DNA of 35,574 nt, from NCBI RefSeq assembly GCF_018614525.1, contig NZ_JAGGOL010000026.1:1-35574 (forward strand). Direction: 5' to 3'. The DNA is from Streptomyces sp. ISL-11 (GTDB lineage Bacteria > Actinomycetota > Actinomycetes > Streptomycetales > Streptomycetaceae). Below, piece by piece: positions 1 to 9,245 of the stretch. The stretch's first letter is position 1. Each line of letters begins with the position of its first letter. The notes beneath the pieces are model-generated. The model was not told where the DNA came from and made no database searches. It saw only the letters and a list, made by a program, of their open reading frames with translations. The position numbers and the translations under genes are program-made.

Positions 1-658
1 GTTCGGCCTCGGCGACCCGGAAGGGCCGCAGCGACTCGCCGGCCGCCCGGGCGGCCGCCGCCCCGGCGGCGGACAGTGTGTACGGTGCGCGGCCCAGCTC
101 GGCCGCACAGCGGGCGGCGGTGTCGGCGGCCTCGGTGGCCAGCCGCCGATAGGAGGGGCCGCGCCGCTCGGGCAGCAGGAAGGTCTCGGCGAGGATCAGC
201 AGCGCGAGGCCGAAGGTCGCCCCCGCGAGCCGTTCGCCGAGGGTGTCCAGTGCGTAGGGCGGGAAGCACGGCAGGATGTAGAGGAGTTGCAGTCCCGGAG
301 CGGCGCCCGCCGCCCGGGGTCCGGCGACCGCCACGAAGGCCAGCGAGAAGCCGATCAGCAGCATGCCGGCCACGGCGCTCCAGGTCCACACCGCGAGGTA
401 GGTGCCGGCCGTCACCAGCACCCAGACCACAGGCGCCCCCTTGACCAGTGCAGCCGCCCGCTGACGCCCGGTGCCGGGGATGTGAGCAAGAGCCGCCATC
501 GACACCACCGCGAACAGGGCGTACGTCGCGGCGACGGGCCGGTCCAGCCCGTACAGGCACACGAAGAACCCGGCACACGCGGCGAGAGTGGTACGGACCG
601 CACGCTGCGCCGCGTTCGCGGAGCCGCGGCCAGCGCCTCCGTCACGTTCGGCGCCCAT
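1..658 (-). CDS. FUSC-family inner-membrane protein, N-terminal part (runs off the window)
   Basis: 219 codons are visible and the frame stays open to the left edge, so only the N-terminal part is here. It begins MGAERDGGAGRGSANAAQRA and continues with alternating hydrophobic stretches (AGFFVCLYGL, YALFAVVSMAAL, VVWVLVTAGTYLAVW, GMLLIGFSLAFVAV), followed by LLPERRGPSYRRLATEAADT, where a cytosolic helical part begins. This pattern fits FUSC/aromatic-acid-exporter-like proteins. Start: ATG at 658 has a GGAAG-like site just upstream. In-frame GTG codons lie within 36 bases further up, and a TGA at 710-712 closes the frame. The substrate cannot be inferred. The family call rests on membrane topology and overall feel, so it is moderate. 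Confidence 0.6.
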   Translation of the reverse strand, partial: MGAERDGGAGRGSANAAQRAVRTTLAACAGFFVCLYGLDRPVAATYALFAVVSMAALAHIPGTGRQRAAALVKGAPVVWVLVTAGTYLAVWTWSAVAGMLLIGFSLAFVAVAGPRAAGAAPGLQLLYILPCFPPYALDTLGERLAGATFGLALLILAETFLLPERRGPSYRRLATEAADTAARCAAELGRAPYTLSAAGAAAARAAGESLRPFRVAEAE

Positions 659-792
659 GCTTCCAGCATCGGGCCGCACGTCGGCGGCCACCGCATACCG
701 ACCGATATGTCAGCCGGACGGCCGTAGCCGGGAACGGGCCGACGCCGGCCGAGGAGCGGCCGAAAGCCCCCTCGCATGCCCGCGGCGGGAAC

Positions 793-2085
793 TCACCGCA
801 TCCGGATCCGGCGTCCGTCCGCCGGCCCCGGCAGGTCGCGCATGCCGCGCAGCGGTGAGTGGTAGATCGGGACCCAGACCAGGGCCAGGCCCAGCGCACC
901 GGCCCAGAGGGCGGCGCGGAGGGACACGACGGTGGCCAGCAGGCCGGCCAGGGCGGCGCCGAGGGTGAGCGCGCCGGTGAGCAGGAAGCGCATGGTGGCG
1001 TTCATCCGGCCGAGCAGGTGGTCGGGGGTGGCATGCTGACGAAAGCTCACCTGGATCACATTGTCGATGCCGACCTTGAGCGTGATCAGCAGCCAGGCCC
1101 CGGCGGCGCACCAGAGCAGCGGGCCACGGTCGGCCAGTGCCACCAGGACGCCGAGTGGCGCGACCGCCAGGCCCATCAGCCAGAGCACCCGACCCGCGCC
1201 GAGTCGGCGGGCCAGCGGGCGGGCGAGCAACGAGCCGAGGAAGACGCCCACCCCGCCGAGCGCGAAGAAGAGGCCGAGCACGTCGGCGGGCAGGTGCAGG
1301 GTGCGGGCGAAGAGCACCGGGAGCACGGTCTGGCAGAGCTGGATGGACAGGTTGGTGCAGGCGCCGGCCAGCGCGATCGGGCGTAGCAGCGGGTTGCCCA
1401 GCACGAAGCGCAGCCCGTCCCGCACCTCGCCCGCCAACCCCCGCCCTGTACCGTCGGCCGGCTTGGGGGAGACCACCGGCTCCGGACGGCGGATCCGTAG
1501 CAGCAGTGCGGCCGAGCCCAGGTAGCTGACCGCGTCCAGCAGCACCGCCACGGGCGCCGACACCAGCGCCACCAGGAAGCCGCCCGCCCGGCGCCCGCCG
1601 ACCTGGGCGACCGCGTCCACCGTGACCAGGCGCGCGTTGGCCCGGGTGAGGCCGGCCCGGCCCACCACCGCCGGCAGGTTGCTCAGCGCGGCCACGTCGA
1701 AGAAGACGGTCGCCGCCCCCGTGAGCAGCGCCACCAGGGCGAGTTGGGTGAAGGTCAGGCAGCCGAGCAGCCAGGCCGCCGGGACCGAGCCGAAGAGCAC
1801 GGCCCGGGCCAGGTCGGCGGCTGTCATCACCGGCCGCTTCGGCAGCCGGTCCACCCAGGCGCCGGCCGGCAGCCCGATCAGCAGGAAGGCGGCCGTGCTC
1901 AGCATCGCCAGCAGACCCACCTGGCCGGCCGAGCAGTGCAGCGCGAGCGCCGCGACCAGGGGCAGCGCGAGCGAGCTGACCGCGGTGCCGAGCTTGCTGA
2001 CAGCGGCGGCGGCGAGGAGCAGCCGGAAATCCGAATCGGGGGAGGCAGTGAGGGCGGGCAGGCTGGCCCGTAGGTCGGTGGTCAT
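793..2085 (-). CDS. MFS exporter (MFS_3 / EntS-like)
   Basis: 430 residues from ATG at 2085 (MTTDLRASLPALTASPDSDF). It has about 12 hydrophobic segments. A WVDRLPKRPVM loop after TM2 is the typical MFS loop 2-3 motif (G-x-x-x-D-R-x-x-K/R), and the central loop (RRPEPVVSPKPADG) is short, as in EntS/MFS_3 drug or siderophore exporters. No good ribosome site precedes this ATG. An in-frame ATG at 2124 would add MAGGRRPRPGLCA, which is not conserved-looking. It is transcribed divergently from an ArsR-type regulator, a standard layout in Streptomyces where the regulator represses the pump. That regulator is frameshifted here, so the pump may be derepressed (inference). Substrate unknown. Confidence 0.85.
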   Translation of the reverse strand: MTTDLRASLPALTASPDSDFRLLLAAAAVSKLGTAVSSLALPLVAALALHCSAGQVGLLAMLSTAAFLLIGLPAGAWVDRLPKRPVMTAADLARAVLFGSVPAAWLLGCLTFTQLALVALLTGAATVFFDVAALSNLPAVVGRAGLTRANARLVTVDAVAQVGGRRAGGFLVALVSAPVAVLLDAVSYLGSAALLLRIRRPEPVVSPKPADGTGRGLAGEVRDGLRFVLGNPLLRPIALAGACTNLSIQLCQTVLPVLFARTLHLPADVLGLFFALGGVGVFLGSLLARPLARRLGAGRVLWLMGLAVAPLGVLVALADRGPLLWCAAGAWLLITLKVGIDNVIQVSFRQHATPDHLLGRMNATMRFLLTGALTLGAALAGLLATVVSLRAALWAGALGLALVWVPIYHSPLRGMRDLPGPADGRRIRMR

Positions 2086-2185
2086 GGCGCACAAGCCTGG
2101 CCGCGGCCGCCGACCCCCGGCCATGGATTTGGGCTGAGCTCAATTGACGGGCCCCGCCCGCCACCCACCGAAGAGAGCCTGCCCC
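2086..2185. promoter_or_regulatory. Divergent promoter/operator region of MFS pump and ArsR regulator
   Basis: The 100-bp gap between divergent starts holds the 8-bp perfect palindrome TGAGCTCA at 2135-2142, touching CAATTG at 2141-2146. This AT-richer spot in a GC-rich gap is a reasonable operator candidate for the adjacent ArsR-type protein. No clear -35/-10 pair was seen. Confidence 0.35.
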
Positions 2186-3195
2186 GTGCTGGAGTTGGAG
2201 TTCGCCGCCCGCGACCTGGCCCACACCCGGTTCGCCGTCTCCCCGCTCTGGGAGGTGGTGGCCGGCGTCCGGGTGCTGCGGCGGCCGGACGAGCATCCGC
2301 TGCACCGGCCATGGCTGGCGGCGGTCCGCCCCCGGCTGGCAGCCGCCCGGCTGGACTGGCGGCTGCTCGCAGACCTGGTGCCGGAGGGGCCGTTGACGAT
2401 CCCGGTCTTCGTGGCACCACCGCCGACCTCCTCGGTGCCGGATCTCGGGGTGGAGCTGGCGGCGCTGCGCGCCACTCCGCCCGAGCAGGTCCGGGCCGAG
2501 CTGGACGGGCCACGGGCGCCGCGCACCGAGCGGGTCGAGGCGCTGCGCCAGGACCCGGAGGCCGAACTGGCCCAGCTGGCGACACCGTGGCGGCGTACTG
2601 GGAGCTCGCGCTGGCGCCCCACTGGCCGCGCCTGCGCGCCTTGCTGGAGGCGGATGTTCTCCACCGGGCCCGGCTGCTCGCCCAGGGCGGCATCCAGCAG
2701 CTCTCCACCGACCTGGACCCTCGGGTGAGTTGGTCCGGTGGGCGACTCTCGGTCGAGCACCGCTACGGGGGCGGCGGGCGCCGGCTGGGCGGGCGCGGAC
2801 TGCTGCTGATCCCCTCGGCATTCGTCTGGCCGCGGCTGTTCTCGGTGACGGTCCCCCACCGCCAGCCGACCCTGCGCTACCCGCCGCGCGGGGTGGCCAC
2901 CCTCTGGGAGCGGCGCGAACGCGAGCCCGCACAGGCGCTGGCGGCGGTGCTGGGGCGCTCCCGGGCCCGGCTGCTGACCGAGCTGGACGCCCCGGCGGCC
3001 ACCGCGGAGCTGGCCCGCCGGACCGGGATCACGGCGGGGGGCGTCTCCCAGCACCTCGGCGCGCTGCGCGCCGCGGGACTGGTCGCCGCCGCCCGGGCCG
3101 GCCGCCAGGTTCTGTACCGGCGCGCCGAGGCCGCCGAGGTCCTGCTCAACGCGGCCGAGCGTGACCCGGGCCGACCCGGCCCGGCTTCCTGCTGA
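2186..3195 (+). pseudogene. ArsR/DUF5937-type HTH regulator, broken by a one-base deletion
   Basis: The N-terminal half reads VLELEFAARDLAHTRFAVSP from GTG 2186 (with AGAGAG upstream), the usual opening of the Streptomyces DUF5937 plus winged-helix ArsR regulators. That frame loses sense after AELAQLA near 2580. One frame over, the protein continues DTVAAYWELALAPHWPRLRA through a C-terminal winged helix (AELARRTGITAGGVSQHLGA, then LVAAARAGRQVLYRR) to TGA at 3193-3195. Restoring one C in CTGGCGACACC near 2581 gives LAQLADTVAAYWE, so a single-base deletion explains everything. It may be a real inactivation or a sequencing error. A TTG at 2144 is in frame but is a poorer start. Role by context: repressor of the divergent MFS pump. 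Confidence 0.8.
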
Positions 3196-3304
3196 GCGGC
3201 CTGCGCGTCGTCGCACCCCCTGTACGGGTCTGTGTCCAGGGTGATCCACCAGCCGTCTATCCTGCCCGAGTCGCGGGCCAGATCGGCCGCGTGGGGAGGG
3301 GCCC

Positions 3305-4624
3305 ATGGAACAGGCAAGTGATGTGCGTACAGACCATGCGGAGCGAAGAGAGGCCGCTCGCGCCTGCCCGGAGTGCGGCAGCGCGATACCCGTCGACGAA
3401 CGGTACGTCGACTGGTGCGGGTCGTGCGACTGGAATGTGGACCCCAACCCCGTCGACCCGCGGCCCGGACGGGTCGCGGCCGTGCGGCGGGCTCTCGCGC
3501 GGCGGTACGGGGAGCAGTTGGCGGACGAGATGGGCCGGCGGGGCGGCCTTGGCCGGCCGCGGCGGGACGCGGCGACGGTCGCGGCGGTTGCTCTGGCGCT
3601 GCTGGTGCACGGGATGACCGTGGCCCTGACGGTCGCCGGGGTGCTGCTGGTCGTGCTCGGGTGGAGCACCGTGGTGCAACCCCTGATCGGTGTCGTAGCG
3701 CTGGTGATGGCCGCGGTTCTGTTCCCGCGGCCGGCACGGCTGCGGAAGAACACCCCGGTGCTGTACCGGGCCGACGCGCCGGGGCTGTTCGGCCTGATCG
3801 ACGAGGTCGCGGCCGGTGTCGGGACGGCCGGGGTGCACGCGGTGCTGGTCGATGAGGACTTCAACGCGTCAGTGACGACGTACGGCTTTCGCCGGCGGCG
3901 GGTGCTGACGCTCGGCCTGGGGATCTGGCGCGTCCTGTCGCCACAGGAAAGAGTGGCGCTCCTGGGGCACGAACTCGGGCACTTCGCCCACGGGGACATC
4001 CGGTACGGTGCCATCACCGGCGAGGCGCTGCGCTCGCTGTCGACCTGGCACTACGCGCTGGCGCCGACCCCCGCGCGAGGGCCGGTGGACTGGTTCGTGA
4101 ACGGCGTGACCTTTCTGCCCCGCCGGGCGGTCCAGGGGCTGCTCCTGCTGCTGGACCATCTGTCCCTGCGCTCTTCGCAGCGGGCCGAGTACCTGGCCGA
4201 CGCCGATGCCGCCGTGGTCGGGTCAACGGAGGCAGCCGTCGGCCTGATGGACCGGCTGCTCCTCGCCCGTACGGTCCAATCGGAGCTGAGGCGCGTCTCG
4301 GCAGCCGCCTCGATGAGGGGTGGCCGGGGCGGGCGCGAGGTACGGGAGCAGGCGGAGCGGGAGCTGTGGGAGCGAGTGGCCGCCCACGCCGACGCCGTGC
4401 CGGAACGAGAGGTGGAGCGGCTGCGCCGGGCCGGCGCACGCCGCGGCCACAGCGTGGACAGCACGCACCCGCCGACCCACCTGCGCCGCCACTGCCTGCT
4501 CGCGGGAGACCCGTATCCGGTGAAGATCACGTACGGCGATCGCCGCGTGGCGGCGACGGCCGCGGAACTGGCCCCCGCCGAGGCCGCGCTGGCCCGTCGA
4601 GTGGTCAGGGAGTACGCGGGTTGA
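3305..4624 (+). CDS. Zinc-ribbon M48-family membrane metallopeptidase
   Basis: 439 residues with ribosome site GGGGAGGGG before ATG 3305. The N-terminus carries a zinc-ribbon (C21-x2-C24 ... C38-x2-C41). Two membrane segments follow at about 90-118 and 124-140. The gluzincin motif is HELGH at 222-226, and the third zinc ligand is probably E295 in EYLADADA. This is the M48 (HtpX/Ste24) architecture, with the protease domain after the membrane hairpin. After the catalytic part come about 140 charged residues ending KITYGDRRVAATAAELAPAE. M48 enzymes cleave membrane or misfolded proteins; the target here is unknown. It sits 217 bp upstream of a co-oriented NTPase/binding-protein pair and could act with it, but the gap suggests a separate promoter. 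Peptidase call is firm, partner inferred. Confidence 0.88.
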   Translation: MEQASDVRTDHAERREAARACPECGSAIPVDERYVDWCGSCDWNVDPNPVDPRPGRVAAVRRALARRYGEQLADEMGRRGGLGRPRRDAATVAAVALALLVHGMTVALTVAGVLLVVLGWSTVVQPLIGVVALVMAAVLFPRPARLRKNTPVLYRADAPGLFGLIDEVAAGVGTAGVHAVLVDEDFNASVTTYGFRRRRVLTLGLGIWRVLSPQERVALLGHELGHFAHGDIRYGAITGEALRSLSTWHYALAPTPARGPVDWFVNGVTFLPRRAVQGLLLLLDHLSLRSSQRAEYLADADAAVVGSTEAAVGLMDRLLLARTVQSELRRVSAAASMRGGRGGREVREQAERELWERVAAHADAVPEREVERLRRAGARRGHSVDSTHPPTHLRRHCLLAGDPYPVKITYGDRRVAATAAELAPAEAALARRVVREYAG

Positions 4625-4744
4625 GCCGACCGGGGCGGCCGGCAGCCGGGCACCCGGCGCGCTCTCCCCGTGCCGCCGGCCGTCAAACGGTCGTGAACCG
4701 ACCTCTCCTGTGACACCTACGGTCACGAACGGATAACCCGGAGG

Positions 4745-4760
4745 TACGGCAAACGCCGTA
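4745..4760. repeat. Short perfect hairpin TACGGC-AAAC-GCCGTA upstream of the NTPase
   Basis: A 6-bp perfect inverted repeat with a 4-base loop sits 82 bp before the NTPase start in the 217-bp gap 4625-4841. The earlier part of the gap (about 4637-4685) contains GC-rich complementary stretches (GGCCGGC and GCCGGCC) that could form a terminator for the peptidase gene. The downstream gene has a strong ribosome site, GGGGGG, ending 5 bases before ATG 4842. Confidence 0.35.
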
Positions 4761-4841
4761 TGGCATGCGCGGGTCGGTTGTGACTTCTATCCTCCTTCCA
4801 ACCCGGCTACGCAGTGTCGGTCCGGGTGACTGGGGGGATCG

Positions 4842-6950
4842 ATGCCGAGACTGTACGGGCGGGCGGATTTATTCGAGGCAGTGGTGCCTTCGCTGGTCGG
4901 GATCAGGCCCGACGGCCGGGGACGCATCCATCCGCCACGCCGGAGCCATCCGCGGCTGGTGGTCTGCGGCGGCGGACGCGGTACGGGCAAGAGCGCCGTC
5001 CTGGCGGCGCTTTCGGAGCAGTACGCGCAGCGTATCCCGCAGGCACACGCCGACCTCGCCGCGAGTGATTTCGGGCAGCCGGGGCTGGCCGCCCTGGCCC
5101 AGGACCGTACGGCCAACGCCTCCCGCACGTCCGACCTGCTCTTCTACCTCAACGACCGGTTGAGCAGGAAACCCGCGCACTTCGACAGGCAGATGTCCTT
5201 CCCACGACTGACACAGGGGCTTCTCGCGGTCAGCAGCTGGGAGGCCGGGGGCGGCGAGGACGCCGGGCAGGCCGTGCGGCCCGCGGAGCTGACGGCGGCC
5301 ACACGCCGGCTCGCGGAACTGCTCCGGGCGAGTCAGCCGGACCAGCAAGCGCGCAAGGACAAGGCCGCTGCCTGGGTGAAAGAGGTGGTTCAGGCAGCCG
5401 TCCCGCTGACGGGTCTGCCCTCGGCGGTGGGCGAGATGGTGCAGGCGCTGCTGCGGATCGTCGCCGCCGAGCTGTTCAGCGCCCGTGCGCACCAGGGCGG
5501 CTTGGCATGGTGGGCCGCCCGGCACGTGACCAACCAGGGCGGGGCCCACGATCAGCTGACCGAACTGGCTCTGAGGTTCCGCGGAGACGCCGAGGACCGC
5601 CGGCTCGCCGAGCGGCACCTGATCGCGGCCCTGCTCGCCGACATCGCGGAACACTACGGTTTCCTCCGGACGGCCAACGGTGTGCCGCGCCCGCTGCTCC
5701 TCCTGGACAACGTCCACAGCCCTCTCGGCCAGGTGTTCCTGGACGAGTTGGTGCGGGCGTGGCACGAGGAGACCGGTCCCCGCCGGAAGATGCGGCCGGC
5801 CGTCATCGCCACCGCGTTGGAGGAGGCCCCGGCGAGCGGCGGGATCATACCCGCGGCACGGAGGGGGACCGACTCCCTCTGGCGGGAGAACCGCCCGGAT
5901 ACGGCATCCCAGTGGACGGTCGGCCTGCCGCTCACGCGGCTGGATTCCGACGACGTCAAGGCCATGTTCGGAAGGGACCACCCACCGCTCGGTACGGCTC
6001 GGTTGATCCTGCGGCTCAGCGGCGGCCGGGCAGGCATCGCCCACGCTCTCGTCGGCGCCGTCACGCCCCGCGTCCGCCTGCGGGACGACTCCTCTCTCGC
6101 CACCCTGCTCGACCTCCCGGCCCCTGCCCACCCCGGACACACGGTGACCACGGCGCTCCTGGAATGGCTGGCCCCCGACGCGGTCTCCCGCGACCGGCTC
6201 GTCTATTTCGCGCCGGCCCTCGACGATACGGCCGCGCACCGGCTCAGCGCCTACTACCCGCCGCGGGATCCCGGTGGCGTACCCGTCCAGGAGACCAGCG
6301 CCCACCTGCGCGAGAACCAGTGGAGCCGGCTGCCCTGGCCCGGCATCGACGGGCCGTTCGTCGGCAACCCCGTCCTACGGCGCCTGCTGCTGCACGAGCT
6401 GCGCAGTCGCACGGGCCGGGTCGCCCGTGCCGAACCGTGGAAGAACATCCACCTGCAGCTGAGGGCCCTCTACGCCCCGGACGACCGGGGCGGCACGGCC
6501 GGCCCTCCCGACAGCCGGTACCTGCACCACTCCCTCGCCCTTGGCGAGAGGGACCTGGTCGTACGCGCCCTGCATCAACGGTTCACGGAACAGGACGCCC
6601 CGGCATGGCTCACTGCGGTGAACCTCGTCTGCGCCGCGCCGCATCCACCGCCCACGCTGCCGGCAGCGCCTCCTGGAAGCGCCCCATGTCCCGGCTGCGC
6701 ATCCGCCCAGGATCCCGTCCACCAAGCGGTCGGCCTCCTCGTGAACCAGCTGTGGCAGCTGTCCCGGCCACTCGCGATCCCCGAGGCCGCCACGATCGAC
6801 AGCATCGGCCTGCAATTGCTCACCCTGGCCCAGCACAGCGGTCCCCTGGCTCAGCAGATCCTCTACCGCGCCCACCGGGAATGGCCCCAGGAGCTGCACG
6901 ACTGGGCCCAGGCGCCGTCCCTGCCCACCTACGGAGAGTCCGGCTCATGA
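4842..6950 (+). CDS. Large P-loop NTPase of unknown function, coupled to a binding-fold protein
   Basis: 702 residues. The P-loop is G44-GRGTGKS-51 (GxxxxGKS) after a beta-strand (RLVVCGG). The likely Walker B is PLLLLDN with D289, followed by a long segment with LPLTRLDSDDVKAMFG, which looks like the arm of an AAA/STAND-type ATPase, then a helical C-terminal half with a small Cys pair (APCPGCASAQ). N-terminal MPRLYGRADLFEAVVPSL resembles the GR-x-x-E/D-L lead-in of STAND and AAA ATPases. I cannot assign it to a named family. Its TGA overlaps the next gene's start by 4 bp (ATGA at 6947-6950), so the two are translationally coupled and probably work together. Cytoplasmic; no membrane segments seen. 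Could be a signal-transducing or conflict-system NTPase (inference). Confidence 0.8.
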   Translation: MPRLYGRADLFEAVVPSLVGIRPDGRGRIHPPRRSHPRLVVCGGGRGTGKSAVLAALSEQYAQRIPQAHADLAASDFGQPGLAALAQDRTANASRTSDLLFYLNDRLSRKPAHFDRQMSFPRLTQGLLAVSSWEAGGGEDAGQAVRPAELTAATRRLAELLRASQPDQQARKDKAAAWVKEVVQAAVPLTGLPSAVGEMVQALLRIVAAELFSARAHQGGLAWWAARHVTNQGGAHDQLTELALRFRGDAEDRRLAERHLIAALLADIAEHYGFLRTANGVPRPLLLLDNVHSPLGQVFLDELVRAWHEETGPRRKMRPAVIATALEEAPASGGIIPAARRGTDSLWRENRPDTASQWTVGLPLTRLDSDDVKAMFGRDHPPLGTARLILRLSGGRAGIAHALVGAVTPRVRLRDDSSLATLLDLPAPAHPGHTVTTALLEWLAPDAVSRDRLVYFAPALDDTAAHRLSAYYPPRDPGGVPVQETSAHLRENQWSRLPWPGIDGPFVGNPVLRRLLLHELRSRTGRVARAEPWKNIHLQLRALYAPDDRGGTAGPPDSRYLHHSLALGERDLVVRALHQRFTEQDAPAWLTAVNLVCAAPHPPPTLPAAPPGSAPCPGCASAQDPVHQAVGLLVNQLWQLSRPLAIPEAATIDSIGLQLLTLAQHSGPLAQQILYRAHREWPQELHDWAQAPSLPTYGESGS

Positions 6951-8497
6951 AGGTCTGGCCCGAAGGAAGGCTCTACCGTGCCCTGGCCACCGGCGCCCTC
7001 GTCGTGCTCCTGGGACTCGGCATCTACCTCCTCGTCATACTGCTGATCATCGACGAGCCGTCATGCTCCGACGGTGTCGAGAAGCGGGGCACCAAGGGAG
7101 AATGCACGGGGGTCACCGACGGCAGGTTCTCCTACGCCGGCCCCCTGGACCAGGTCTCCAGGCGGATCAAGACCGAGAACGACAGTGTGGCCGGCAAGTC
7201 GCCCGTCACCGTAGCCCTGATGATCCCGATGATCTCGGACAACCAGGCCGAACAGCGGGAATTCACCGAGCAGGTCCAGGGCGCCTATCTCGCCCAGTAC
7301 CGCGCCAACCACGAGAGCAACGGGCAGCGGCCGCCCATCCGGCTGCTCCTTGCCAATCCCGGACGCAATTACGTTTTCTGGGAGCCGGTCGCCAGGCAGC
7401 TCGCCGACGCCGCGGTCTCGAAGTCCGAGAACCTGCGGGCGGTGGCGGGCATCAACATCAGCCTCAAGGAGACCCAGCAGGCCATTTCCTTCCTCACCAA
7501 GGACAAGGGCATTCCCGTCGTCGCCGCGGCCATGACCGCCGACGACATCATGAACACCGCCGACCGCCCACGTGACTATCCCGGTCTGGCCCGGGTCGCG
7601 CCCAGCAATTCGGACCAGGCCGCGGCCCTCGTCTCCTTCGGATCGGATATCAAGCCCGCCGAGACCATGGTGGTCGAGGACATTCGCGAGGACGACAATT
7701 ACCTCGCGACCCTGCGCCAGACCTTCGAGAAGCTCGCCGAGGGAGCACCGAACGCCCCCGAGACCTTCCGGTCACCTCCCGACTTCAACGACGAGGGCAA
7801 CCTCTCCAACGACTTCCACCGGATGGTGCCGGACATCTGCTCCTCCGATGCCAAGAACATCTACTTCGTGGGCCGGCCCGTCCAGTTGCGCCAGTTCCTC
7901 GTCGAACTGGGCAAGCGCAACTGCACCAAGCACTACACCGTCATCAGCGGCTCTCACGCCTCCACCCTTACCGTGGACAGCCAGTTCAAGGACAAGTGGG
8001 GCGCGCTGACCGCCGGCGCCGGGATCACCGTGCGCTACGCCGGACTCGCCCATCCGGACGCCTGGGCCGCTGACGGGCCGGAGACACCGGGCGGATCCAA
8101 GGCCTCGTTCAAGGAACTCGCCTCCCTCGCGAAGAAGTTCGGCAACACCTCGGCCACCGGGATCGGCCCGACCTCGCTCTTGGACTCGCGCACCATCATC
8201 ACCTACGACTCCCTCACCACCGCCATCACGGGCATCCGCAACGACACCGTCGGCAGCGTGTCCCTGCCCACCCTCGCCGAGGTGACCAACAGCTGGCTCC
8301 GGCTCCACGGAGCCAACCGCGTCAACGGTGCCAGCGGGTGGATCTGCCTCGACCAGTACGGCAATCCGTACAACAAGGCCGTACCCATCGTGCACCTCGA
8401 CCCCGCCACCAAAACGGCCGCCTTCGACCGGCTCGCCTGGCCCGAGGGGCGCCCCCCGGACGCCAACTGCTCGATCCGTACAGGCAGGGCGGGCTGA
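6947..8497 (+). CDS. Membrane-anchored type-1 periplasmic-binding-fold protein
   Basis: 516 residues from ATG 6947, with GGAGAG upstream. An N-terminal uncleaved membrane anchor lies at about 12-35 (ALATGALVVLLGLGIYLLVI) without a lipobox, then C40 and C53, which may form an extracytoplasmic disulfide. The rest looks like a class-I periplasmic binding fold of the branched-chain amino-acid (LivJ) type: SPVTVALMIPM opens the first lobe, RAVAGINISLKETQQAISFL and GIPVVAAAMTADDIMNT follow, then ARVAPSNSDQAAAL and IYFVGRPVQLRQFL. No ABC permease or ATPase of a transporter is nearby. With the overlapping NTPase gene it looks more like a tethered ligand sensor than part of an importer (inference). 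Confidence 0.78.
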   Translation: MKVWPEGRLYRALATGALVVLLGLGIYLLVILLIIDEPSCSDGVEKRGTKGECTGVTDGRFSYAGPLDQVSRRIKTENDSVAGKSPVTVALMIPMISDNQAEQREFTEQVQGAYLAQYRANHESNGQRPPIRLLLANPGRNYVFWEPVARQLADAAVSKSENLRAVAGINISLKETQQAISFLTKDKGIPVVAAAMTADDIMNTADRPRDYPGLARVAPSNSDQAAALVSFGSDIKPAETMVVEDIREDDNYLATLRQTFEKLAEGAPNAPETFRSPPDFNDEGNLSNDFHRMVPDICSSDAKNIYFVGRPVQLRQFLVELGKRNCTKHYTVISGSHASTLTVDSQFKDKWGALTAGAGITVRYAGLAHPDAWAADGPETPGGSKASFKELASLAKKFGNTSATGIGPTSLLDSRTIITYDSLTTAITGIRNDTVGSVSLPTLAEVTNSWLRLHGANRVNGASGWICLDQYGNPYNKAVPIVHLDPATKTAAFDRLAWPEGRPPDANCSIRTGRAG

Positions 8498-8871
8498 CTC
8501 CGGCGGCCGGACCGCGGGGATGCCGATGACTGCCGGGGAGGCCATTTCCGCGGGAGTGCCTCCGGATCACCGAGCGGATCGAGCCCGACCTCGCGCCGGG
8601 CGCGGCCCGCGCCGGCACCTGTCACACGTGGTCGCGTGCCTGTCCCTCACCCCGGCACAGGATTCCGCGTCCTTCAGCTGCCGGGGAGTCGGCTTCGACA
8701 GCTTCGGCGCGAACGGGCCGCTCCTGCTCGGCCAGCTCCTGTTCCGCGAGACGCGGATCACCGACCGATGCCGAGTGCGGCGGCGCCGAGTCCGAAGCCT
8801 GCGGCAGCCCTTTCAGCCGTGGCTGCGGCACGGCAGCACGGGGGCGCTGTCAGCGCCTCCGTCCTCGGCAC
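8498..8871. other. No recognisable gene
   Basis: About 370 bp between the binding-fold gene and a decayed regulator. Reading frames exist on both strands but none reads as a known family or has a good start. Probably remnant sequence. Confidence 0.5.
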
Positions 8872-9229
8872 TCATGTATGAGTTGCGGACGTGCAGGGCA
8901 CCCGCGCATAGAGGAGGGCGGCGACAGCGCCGGCGACGGCTGCTGCCGCACGTACCGAGGCGAGGAGATCGGCGCTGCGTATGGCAGTCCGGACAGACTT
9001 GGCCATCAGCCGAGTCGCTGTGCCAAGACCGGCCACGAGCCCGTGGACCAGCTCGACACAGCGCTGGGCGCCGACGCGATTCGCCATGGTGAGCGCCTGG
9101 GTGGCGGCGGCCGCGGCCTGATCGTACTCGCCGGAGCGCAGGTACGCGTCCGCCTCGTACGCCCATGAACACCGCCTTTGTCTTCGTACGGGCGACGGGC
9201 AGGACCTCGGTGCCTTCCTCACTGACCAT
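8872..9229 (-). pseudogene. C-terminal remnant of an XRE/TPR regulator
   Basis: On the minus strand, GTEVLPVARTKTKA (frame of 9229) continues in the next frame as WAYEADAYLRSGEYDQAAAA and then QALTMANRVGAQRCVELVHG, the C-terminal TPR-like tail of the large Streptomyces family of XRE regulators with tetratricopeptides. A frameshift separates the two near 9170. The N-terminal HTH and most of the TPR domain are absent; the 5' break lies within about 20 bp of the inverted repeat at 9246. The tail after HGLVAG is not recognisable. Non-functional remnant. Confidence 0.7.
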
Positions 9230-9245
9230 TGACCGCTTTCCCGAC

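Noticed and set aside
710..4017. Very long minus-strand open frames (710-2932 and 2140-4017)
   Set aside because: Low-complexity Arg/Pro/Gly text antisense to or out of frame with the MFS, ArsR and M48 genes, all of which have strong family motifs.
6947..8497. Substrate-binding subunit of an ABC importer
   Set aside because: No permease or transporter ATPase adjoins it, and the protein has a membrane anchor rather than a lipobox; the coupled NTPase lacks a visible ABC signature.
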